A stretch of 40,263 nucleotides of DNA, taken from NCBI GenBank assembly GCA_905207425.1, contig CAJLLB010000001.1, positions 1 to 40,263 of the forward strand, in the 5' to 3' direction. The notes beneath the pieces are model-generated. The model was not told the origin of the DNA, made no database searches, and saw nothing but the letters and a program-made list of their open reading frames with translations. Every line of letters starts with the position of its first letter. The first letter of the stretch is position 1. The stretch is from an uncultured Collinsella sp. (GTDB taxonomy: Bacteria; Actinomycetota; Coriobacteriia; Coriobacteriales; Coriobacteriaceae). Position numbers and translations under genes: made by a program. Of the stretch, positions 34,508-40,263 are shown piece after piece.

Positions 34508-35230
34508 ATGGCTTCAGATGCAAAAAAGATTCTGCTGGTCGAGGATGAGAAGGCAATCCGTGACGCCGTCGCTGCCTATCTCGAGCGCGAAGGCTACTGG
34601 GTTGTGGGCGTCGGCGACGGCCAGTCCGCGATCGAGGAGTTCGAGAAGCATCAGTTCGACCTGGTCGTGCTCGACCTTATGCTCCCCAAGATTCCCGGCG
34701 AGCGCGTTTGCCGCACCATTCGCGATACCTCGGATGTCCCCATCATCATGCTGACGGCTAAGGGCGAGATCGAGGACCGTATTATCGGTCTTGAGCTCGG
34801 CGCCGACGACTATCTGATTAAGCCGTTCTCGCCGCGCGAGCTCGTCGCCCGCGTTCGCGCTCTGTTCCGCCGTGCCCATCAGGCCGACGAGCCCGCCGTC
34901 GAGGTACTCGACTTCGGCGATCTGGTCATCGATATCTCGGGCCACAAGATCTTGGTCGAGGGCAAGGAAGTCGATCTGACGGCTTCCGAGTTTAAGCTGC
35001 TCACCACGCTTGCCCGCCATCCCGGCCGTGTGTATAACCGCATGGAGCTGGTCGAGAAAGTGCTCGGGTATGACTTTGAGGGCTATGAGCGCACCATCGA
35101 TAGCCACGTGAAGAATCTTCGCGCCAAGCTGGGCGATGATCCCAAGAAGCCCAAGTGGCTCTACACCGTCCATGGTGTCGGCTATCGCTTCGAGGCTCCG
35201 GCCAAGACCGATAAGTCGGACGAGAAATAG
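34508..35230 (+). CDS. OmpR-family response regulator
   Basis: A 240-residue DNA-binding regulator. The receiver domain has the acidic pair Glu12-Asp13 in LVEDE, the phosphoacceptor Asp56 in VVLDLMLP, the Thr in MLTAKG and Lys in YLIKPFSP. The C-terminal winged helix has LTASEFKLLTTLARHPGRVYNRMELVEKV and ERTIDSHVKNLRAKLGDDP. A GGGGGGG ribosome site lies seven bases before the ATG. It pairs with the histidine kinase 11 bases downstream. The signal and targets cannot be read from the sequence. Confidence 0.95.
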   Translation: MASDAKKILLVEDEKAIRDAVAAYLEREGYWVVGVGDGQSAIEEFEKHQFDLVVLDLMLPKIPGERVCRTIRDTSDVPIIMLTAKGEIEDRIIGLELGADDYLIKPFSPRELVARVRALFRRAHQADEPAVEVLDFGDLVIDISGHKILVEGKEVDLTASEFKLLTTLARHPGRVYNRMELVEKVLGYDFEGYERTIDSHVKNLRAKLGDDPKKPKWLYTVHGVGYRFEAPAKTDKSDEK

Positions 35231-35241
35231 GGAAATCACAT

Positions 35242-36807
35242 ATGACACCTGCGCGCTTTGAAATCGGACAAAAGCACAAGCAGGAGAGCGAGGCGGGTTC
35301 CAAGGCTAGTTGGAACACGCCTCGTTCCGATTCACGGCCAACGATGAGCTATCCCTCGCGCATGGCACTTGCTTTTGCTCTGACATCGCTCATGACGGTA
35401 TTGGTGCTGGTGGGCGTTGTCTCTGTTGTGTGGGGCACGGTCTTTTCGGATTACACACGCTCCAATATCGTCGAAATCGCAAATTCCGCTGCCGAGAAGT
35501 TGGCGACCTCATATGAGGAAAACGGCTCTTGGACCGCGGGAGAACTGCGCACGGTCGCAACGTCGAGTTTGGTTTCCGACGATCTGGGCATGCAGGTCGT
35601 CAATAAAAAGGGTGTGATCGTTTATGACGATTCCTGGCCCTCGGCAAGCGCCACCGCCGATGTACGCGAAAACCAGGCTACGACCGACGACACGAGCGGC
35701 AAGAGGGCATCGCATAGCCCGGTCTCGTCTGCTCCAACCGACTCCGATAGCGTTGCTAACGTCGAGATTGTAACGTCTTCCGGCGAGCATGTCGGACAGG
35801 TAAAGCTGTGGGCCATCGGCTCCGACGCTCTGCTCACCAAGGCGGACTCTGCGTTTAGGGAGAAGACCTTTAACGCCATGGCCCTCGCCGCGGTTGTTGC
35901 AATCTGCATTTCGGTCGTTATCGGATCGCTCGTGTCGCGCATGCTCACCAAACCGATTCATCGCATCACCAGTACCGCAAAGCAAATCCGTGACGGCGAC
36001 CTGTCGGCTCGCACGGGGCTGCGCGGTGATGACGAGATCGATCAGCTGGGTGAGACCTTCGATGAGATGGCCACCTCGCTCGAGAAGGATATGAAACACG
36101 AGAAGCGCCTGACCTCAGACGTTGCACACGAGCTTCGCACGCCGCTTATGGCCATGCTCGCAACGGTCGAGGCCATGCAGGATGGCGTGTATCCCACCGA
36201 CGATGAGCATTTGGAGACCGTTGCTTCCGAGACGCGTCGCCTGGCTCGTCTGGTGCAGCAGATGCTCGACCTATCGCGTATGGAAAACAGCACGGCTCCG
36301 CTCAATCTAGAACCGGTGGACATGGTTCCGTTCGTGCGATCGATTGTGAACGGCCAGGAGCGTCTGTTTGCCGACCGTGACCTTCGTCTTCGCTTTGCAG
36401 ATGAAACCCAAGGGCACGACGATGTCGTCGAGGCCGATCCCGACATGATCACGCAATGTGTTATCAACCTCATGAGCAACGCCATGCGCTACACCCCCGA
36501 GGGCGGTTGGGTCGTGGTGTCGGTGCTCAGTGACCGCAGGCACGTCAGCATTGCCGTTTCTGATACCGGCATCGGTATTGCCAAGGACGATCTGTCGCGC
36601 ATTTTCGGGCGGTTTTGGCGCGCCGATGCCAGCCGCGCCCGCGAAGCTGGCGGCCTGGGCGTCGGCCTCGCCGTGACCAAGCAGATCGTCGAGCGTCACC
36701 ATGGCTACATATCCGTGGAGTCGGAGCTTGGAAAGGGTACGACTTTTACAATTCATCTGCCCCGCGAGCACATGGCGGACGCGGCATCTACTACAATGGA
36801 GCACTAG
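35242..36807 (+). CDS. Sensor histidine kinase of the two-component pair
   Basis: A 521-residue membrane sensor. A hydrophilic N-terminal 40 residues precede a first transmembrane span (about 41-66) and an extracytoplasmic part rich in Ser/Thr/Asp (about 67-210). The second span is at about 211-233. A HAMP domain with SRMLTKPIHRITSTAKQI leads to the dimerisation helix with the phosphorylated histidine in DVAHELRTP (His296). The ATPase has an N box MITQCVINLMSNAMRYTP, a G1 box DTGIGIA and a G2 box GGLGVGLAV. The start may lie further in, at the Met before SYPSR (codon 35), since no strong ribosome site is seen at 35242. Confidence 0.93.
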   Translation: MTPARFEIGQKHKQESEAGSKASWNTPRSDSRPTMSYPSRMALAFALTSLMTVLVLVGVVSVVWGTVFSDYTRSNIVEIANSAAEKLATSYEENGSWTAGELRTVATSSLVSDDLGMQVVNKKGVIVYDDSWPSASATADVRENQATTDDTSGKRASHSPVSSAPTDSDSVANVEIVTSSGEHVGQVKLWAIGSDALLTKADSAFREKTFNAMALAAVVAICISVVIGSLVSRMLTKPIHRITSTAKQIRDGDLSARTGLRGDDEIDQLGETFDEMATSLEKDMKHEKRLTSDVAHELRTPLMAMLATVEAMQDGVYPTDDEHLETVASETRRLARLVQQMLDLSRMENSTAPLNLEPVDMVPFVRSIVNGQERLFADRDLRLRFADETQGHDDVVEADPDMITQCVINLMSNAMRYTPEGGWVVVSVLSDRRHVSIAVSDTGIGIAKDDLSRIFGRFWRADASRAREAGGLGVGLAVTKQIVERHHGYISVESELGKGTTFTIHLPREHMADAASTTMEH

Positions 36808-36865
36808 CTTTTCGCTATTCGGTGAAGGAGGGGCCGTGTCCCTGCCGCTCCGAGTTTGCGAAAAC

Positions 36866-36889
36866 ATGCGGGAAAGAACCCGCATTTCT
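36866..36889 (+). terminator. Weak terminator-like hairpin before purC
   Basis: ATGCGGG pairs with CCCGCAT (loop AAAGAA) and is followed by TTCTG. The short T-run makes it only a weak candidate for ending the two-component transcript. Confidence 0.35.
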
Positions 36890-36916
36890 GTCGTATTTAG
36901 GTAAGGAGTGACTCAC

Positions 36917-37804
36917 GTGACAACGATGGAGCGTCGTCCGGATTCCCGTGGCAAGGTTCGTGATATTTACGATGCCGGTGAAAACCTGCTGATGGTCGCC
37001 ACCGACCGCATTTCTGCGTTCGACTTCATTCTTCCCGACGAGATTCCGTTTAAGGGAGAGGTGCTCAATCGCATCTCGGCATTCTGGTTCGATAAGTTTG
37101 CCGACATCGTCCCCAACCATCTCGTTTCCATCGACCCGGCGGATTTCCCCGAGGAGTTTGCTGAGTATCGTGACTACCTCGCTGGCCGCGCCATGCTGGT
37201 TAAGAAGGCCCAGACGATTCCTATCGAGTGCATCGTCCGCGGCTATCTGACCGGTTCGGGCAAGAAGACCTACGACGAGAACGGCACCGTCTGCGGCATC
37301 CAGCTGCCTGAGGGCCTGACCGAGGCTTCCAAGCTTCCCGAGCCGTTGTTCACGCCGTCCACGAAGGCCGAGATCGGTGACCACGACGAGAACATCTCGT
37401 TCGAGCGTTGCTGCGAGATCGTGGGCGAGGACATCGCCACGCAGATTCGTGACCTTTCCCTCAAGATCTACAAGGCCGCTGCCGAGTACGCCGCGACCCG
37501 TGGCATCATCATTGCCGACACCAAGTTCGAGTTTGGTGTCATCGATGGCAAGGTCACGCTGATCGACGAGTGCCTCACGCCCGACTCCAGCCGTTTCTGG
37601 CCTGCTGCCAGCTACGAGGAGGGCAAGATCCAGCCTAGCTACGACAAGCAATTCGTCCGCAATTGGCTCAAGGCCAACTGGGATATGACGGGGGAGACCC
37701 CGCACCTGCCCGCCGAGGTCATCGATGGCACGTCCGAGCGCTATCGCGAGGCCTTCCAGATCATCACGGGCTTCCAGTTCACAAGCATGAAGGAGAACGC
37801 ATAA
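36917..37804 (+). CDS. purC: Phosphoribosylaminoimidazole-succinocarboxamide synthase
   Basis: Joins CAIR with aspartate using ATP to make SAICAR in purine synthesis, the substrate that PurB later cleaves. The 295-residue product has RGKVRDIY, ATDRISAFDFILPDEIPFKG, IVRGYLTGSGKKTY, SLKIYKAA, ADTKFEFGVIDGKVTLIDECLTPDSSRFWPA and KQFVRNW, all SAICAR-synthase signatures. Of the two GTG codons, 36917 is preferred, because AAGGAG (36903-36908) would overlap the one at 36908. Confidence 0.96.
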   Translation: MTTMERRPDSRGKVRDIYDAGENLLMVATDRISAFDFILPDEIPFKGEVLNRISAFWFDKFADIVPNHLVSIDPADFPEEFAEYRDYLAGRAMLVKKAQTIPIECIVRGYLTGSGKKTYDENGTVCGIQLPEGLTEASKLPEPLFTPSTKAEIGDHDENISFERCCEIVGEDIATQIRDLSLKIYKAAAEYAATRGIIIADTKFEFGVIDGKVTLIDECLTPDSSRFWPAASYEEGKIQPSYDKQFVRNWLKANWDMTGETPHLPAEVIDGTSERYREAFQIITGFQFTSMKENA

Positions 37805-38380
37805 GTGAGTACCCGTAGCGCCACGAACAAGCGCACGCAATCGCACGAAGTTACCGGGGTTGCGCGCAAGTCTGCCGCATCTGCTAAGCCCGCCCGCCAA
37901 GCAGCGAGCTCCGTTCGCGTCGTGCCGGCTTCGTCTAAGGCACGCCGCAAAGAGCTCGAGAAGGGCGAGAACCTCGAGGGCCTCTCTAAAGAGGAGAAGC
38001 GCGCCCGCAAGGCCAAGCAGCGCGCCAAGGAGGACCGCATCTATACGGTGTCGAATATCCTCCTCAAGCAGGACGAGGACTACACCAAGCGCCGTCGCAT
38101 CTGGTGGATTGTGCTCGCCATTGGCATGGTGCTCGTCGTGGCAATTTGGGCCTCGCTGTACTTCGCTCCCGCTGGCATGGTGTCCAGCCCTGTCCAGATG
38201 GTCGGCATCGTTTTGTCCTACGTCATCATTTTGGGCGACTTTATCTATGACTTCGCTCGTATTCGTCCCTTGCGCAACATGTACCGCGCGCAGGCCGAGG
38301 GCATGTCCGAGAACAAGCTCAACGCTCTTATTGAGCGCGCGGCTGCCGAGGAGGACCAGAAGGACTCCAAGAAGAAGTAG
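37805..38380 (+). CDS. Basic two-span membrane protein of unknown function
   Basis: A 191-residue protein with a long Lys/Arg/Ala-rich N-terminal part (about 1-95, including KARRKELEKGENLEGLSKEEKRARKAKQR). Two hydrophobic segments follow at about 99-121 and 126-148, then a charged C-terminal helix. It begins directly at the end of purC. The GTG is adjacent to the purC TAA, with AAGGAGA inside the end of purC, so the two are cotranscribed. I cannot assign a function. The overall design resembles small integral membrane proteins found in many actinobacteria. Confidence 0.8.
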   Translation: MSTRSATNKRTQSHEVTGVARKSAASAKPARQAASSVRVVPASSKARRKELEKGENLEGLSKEEKRARKAKQRAKEDRIYTVSNILLKQDEDYTKRRRIWWIVLAIGMVLVVAIWASLYFAPAGMVSSPVQMVGIVLSYVIILGDFIYDFARIRPLRNMYRAQAEGMSENKLNALIERAAAEEDQKDSKKK

Positions 38381-38410
38381 CGTTTGCATACATACTTATC
38401 GCTAAGATAT

Positions 38411-38442
38411 AAGGCGCGTCGTTTTTGCGGCGCGCCTTTTTA
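38411..38442 (+). terminator. Terminator after the purC operon
   Basis: An 11-bp stem with one G-T pair (38411-38421 with 38428-38438) and a T-rich loop runs into TTTTTA. Confidence 0.8.
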
Positions 38443-38469
38443 CTGTTCTATAGATAGATGGAGTGGCAC

Positions 38470-39750
38470 ATGATTCGAGCTGCCCTGACGGTCGAAGAGG
38501 CTCTGGAGGGCATGAAGGCCCTGGAGCCCAAGATTAAAAACTACGCGCGCCTGGTCGTCCGCAAGGGCGTAAACGTCAAGCCCGGCCAGGAGGTCGTCGT
38601 TCAGTCTCCGGTCGAGTGCGCGCCGTTTGCGCGCGTGGTGGTCGCGGAGGCCTATGCTGCCGGCGCCGGCCACGTGACGGTCATTTGGGCCGATGATGCC
38701 GTGACGAGGCTCACGTACGAGCATGTCGAGAAAAGCTATTTTGAGCAGACGTCCGAGTGGAACCGCATGCAGCTGGATTCCTTGGCCCAGGATGGTGCCT
38801 GCTTTGTCTTTATCGAGGGTGCGGATCCTGCGGCCCTCAAGGGCATCGATCCAGCCAAGCCGGCCGCGGCATCAAAGGCGAGGAATACGCAGTGCAAAGT
38901 TTTCCGCCGTGGACTGGATTACAACATCAATCCGTGGTGCATCGCCGGCGCTCCGGTCGTGGCTTGGGCGCACGAGGTGTTCCCGGGAGACGCCGATGAG
39001 GTTGCAATCTATAAGCTGTGGAATGCGATTCTGCACACCGCGCGCGCCGATGGCCAGGACCCAGAGAGCGACTGGGAACTCCATGACGCCGCATTCGAAA
39101 AGAACCTGCGTTTCCTGAACGACAATCGTTTCGACTACCTGCATTACACCGCGGCAAATGGAACCGATCTGACGATTGGCATGACGAAAGGTCACGAGTG
39201 GGCCGGCGGCAAGGGCAAGACGCCCGATGGGCACCCCTTCTTCCCCAACATTCCCACCGAGGAAGTCTTCACTTCGCCCGATCGCATGCGCGCCGACGGT
39301 ATCGTGTACTCGGCCATGCCGCTCATCCATCACGGCAATAAGGTCGAAGATTTTTGGATTAAGTTCGAGGGCGGCCGCGTGGTGGACTACGACGCCCGCG
39401 TGGGCAAGGCAACGCTCGCAAGTATCATCGATACTGACGAGGGCGCTGCTCACCTGGGAGAGGTCGCGCTCATTTCCAAGAACACGCCGATCCGCGAAAG
39501 TGGTGTTCTGTTCTACAATACGCTCTATGACGAGAACGCTAGCTGCCATCTCGCGCTAGGTGTCGGTTTCCCCGAATGCATCGAGGGTGGGTATGACATG
39601 TCCAAGGAGGAGCTTCTGGAGCATGGCGTTAACGTCTCGAGCACGCACGTCGATTTTATGATCGGCACGGACGACATCGATATTGTGGGCATTACGCCTG
39701 ATGGACGTGAAGTTGTGATTTTCCAGAACGGCCAATGGAGTTGGGAATAG
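38470..39750 (+). CDS. M29-family aminopeptidase
   Basis: A 426-residue metallo-aminopeptidase of the AmpS/AmpT (M29) family, which removes N-terminal residues from peptides in the cytoplasm. Family blocks include VKPGQEVVVQSPVEC near the N-terminus, NIPTEEVFTSPDRMRADG (metal-binding Glu region), YDENASCHLALG and STHVDFMIG (metal-binding His-x-Asp) near the C-terminus. The frame opens four codons upstream at 38458, but that ATG overlaps the GGAG ribosome site, so the ATG at 38470 is preferred. Two terminators flank it, so it is probably transcribed alone. Confidence 0.92.
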   Translation: MIRAALTVEEALEGMKALEPKIKNYARLVVRKGVNVKPGQEVVVQSPVECAPFARVVVAEAYAAGAGHVTVIWADDAVTRLTYEHVEKSYFEQTSEWNRMQLDSLAQDGACFVFIEGADPAALKGIDPAKPAAASKARNTQCKVFRRGLDYNINPWCIAGAPVVAWAHEVFPGDADEVAIYKLWNAILHTARADGQDPESDWELHDAAFEKNLRFLNDNRFDYLHYTAANGTDLTIGMTKGHEWAGGKGKTPDGHPFFPNIPTEEVFTSPDRMRADGIVYSAMPLIHHGNKVEDFWIKFEGGRVVDYDARVGKATLASIIDTDEGAAHLGEVALISKNTPIRESGVLFYNTLYDENASCHLALGVGFPECIEGGYDMSKEELLEHGVNVSSTHVDFMIGTDDIDIVGITPDGREVVIFQNGQWSWE

Positions 39751-39769
39751 TCCCAGACCGTGGTACAAT
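39741..39769 (+). promoter_or_regulatory. Promoter of tRNA-Lys
   Basis: TTGGGA (39741-39746) and TACAAT (39764-39769) are 17 bases apart, and the -10 element lies nine bases before the tRNA. The -35 overlaps the last codons of the aminopeptidase gene. Confidence 0.55.
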
Positions 39770-39778
39770 GCCACCCGC

Positions 39779-39851
39779 GGGCCGTTAGCTCAGCTGGCAG
39801 AGCAGGGGACTTTTAATCCCAAGGTCCAGGGTTCGAACCCCTGACGGCCCA
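39779..39851 (+). tRNA. tRNA-Lys (anticodon TTT)
   Basis: The acceptor GGGCCGT pairs with ACGGCCC. The D arm GCTC/GAGC, an anticodon arm with loop CTTTTAA (anticodon TTT) and a T arm CAGGG-TTCGAAC-CCCTG are clear. The 3' CCA is not encoded (discriminator A is followed by CCC). Confidence 0.97.
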
Positions 39852-39866
39852 CCCAAAGATTGTTGA

Positions 39867-39896
39867 GACGGTCAACTTCGGTTGGCCGTCTTTTTT
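39867..39896 (+). terminator. Terminator of tRNA-Lys
   Basis: A 10-bp stem with one G-T pair (39867-39876 with 39881-39890) capped by a TTCG tetraloop runs into TTTTTT. Confidence 0.9.
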
Positions 39897-39907
39897 GTTG
39901 CCGGTGC

Positions 39908-39923
39908 ACGGGTTCGAACCCGT
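39908..39923. repeat. T-arm-like perfect palindrome
   Basis: ACGGGTTCGAACCCGT is an exact 16-base palindrome built around the tRNA T-loop core TTCGAA. The rest of a tRNA cannot be folded around it. Confidence 0.4.
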
Positions 39924-40263
39924 ATCTAGCTATATATAAGAACGCTTGGCGAACAAAACCCGCCTTTTACCGATGGGAAACAAATAACTGATGCCTTTGG
40001 AGTAAAGTAGCGCTCCAGAGATGACCGATGTCTCAATACACATAAAACAGCTGGTCATCGCCAATATCAGAAGCCAATGCTTCAGTTTTAACCTCAGTGA
40101 TGCGACTGAGGGACCTATTCATTTGTGAACAAAATATGGAGTGCGCGATTCCCGCCCCCGGGGCCCCTCCGGTCTGGCAATATATCTCCTTGCCGCGCGG
40201 CCCGGTGGAACCGGGAACCAGCGCAGGCGTGCACCTTGAGAACCGGATACTGCGAGGATGGAC
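39924..40263. other. Gene-free tail, possibly the leader of an rRNA operon
   Basis: I find no supported gene in this stretch. The last 35 bases contain CACCTTGAGAACCGGATACT, which resembles the conserved CTTTGAGAACTC-type element in front of 16S and 23S rRNA in actinobacteria. It is preceded by a GC-rich, structured segment (about 40140-40220). If correct, a 16S rRNA gene begins just beyond the right edge. Confidence 0.3.

Noticed and set aside
36815..38389. 524-codon open frame antisense to purC and the following gene
   Set aside because: Shadow of conserved purC coding sequence.

Overview
The window looks like the replication-origin region of a high-GC gut actinobacterium of the class Coriobacteriia, probably Collinsella or a close relative. 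That placement rests on the gene order (gyrA-gyrB-DUF721-recF-dnaN-dnaA divergent from rpmH-rnpA-yidD-yidC-jag-rsmG-parA-parB), a roughly 57-58% GC background in hand-counted samples, an LPxTG wall-anchored adhesin and a tandem WYL pair. The taxonomic call is from memory of gene families and was not checked by a search.

Left arm (1-11.2 kb, minus strand): a replication operon reads leftwards as an unrecognised GHKL-ATPase/winged-helix gene, dnaA, dnaN, recF and a DciA-like DUF721 gene. A strong terminator follows, then gyrB-gyrA, which ends in its own terminator. The dnaA-dnaN gap has the layout of a bacterial basal unwinding system: a DnaA-box-like site, then five TAA/TAG trinucleotides, then an AT-rich tract. 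A second cluster of DnaA-box-like TTTTCAACA sites lies at 11.23-11.32 kb, where gene direction switches. DnaA itself has changes in the helix that reads the box (GNRNHSTV instead of GGRDHTTV), which fits a lineage-specific box.

Origin-right arm (11.4-16.6 kb, plus strand): rpmH, rnpA, yidD, yidC and jag make up the ribosome, RNase P and membrane-insertion block. After a terminator come rsmG, three perfect parS palindromes, parA, parB and a small membrane-anchored protein whose start overlaps the end of parB. The rsmG-parA stretch is clearly AT-richer than its surroundings (about 40% against 57-58% GC in samples).

Right part (16.7-40.3 kb): this holds rlmN (minus), ddl and a dinG-type exonuclease-helicase (plus, overlapping). 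A tandem pair of WYL regulators runs convergently into dinG and resembles PafB/PafC. Next are a large membrane protein with an M28-peptidase-like fold split by a roughly 650-residue acidic insert, a small membrane protein, and a 1141-residue TQXA/Cna_B LPxTG adhesin (minus). A tRNA-Gly(CCC) follows, with a duplicated 3' tail 192 bp downstream. Then come purB, a TSCPD protein coupled to a Tat lipoprotein, an OmpR/HK two-component pair, purC, a basic membrane protein, an M29 aminopeptidase and tRNA-Lys(TTT). The last 400 bases carry no gene and end in a sequence resembling an rRNA-operon leader.
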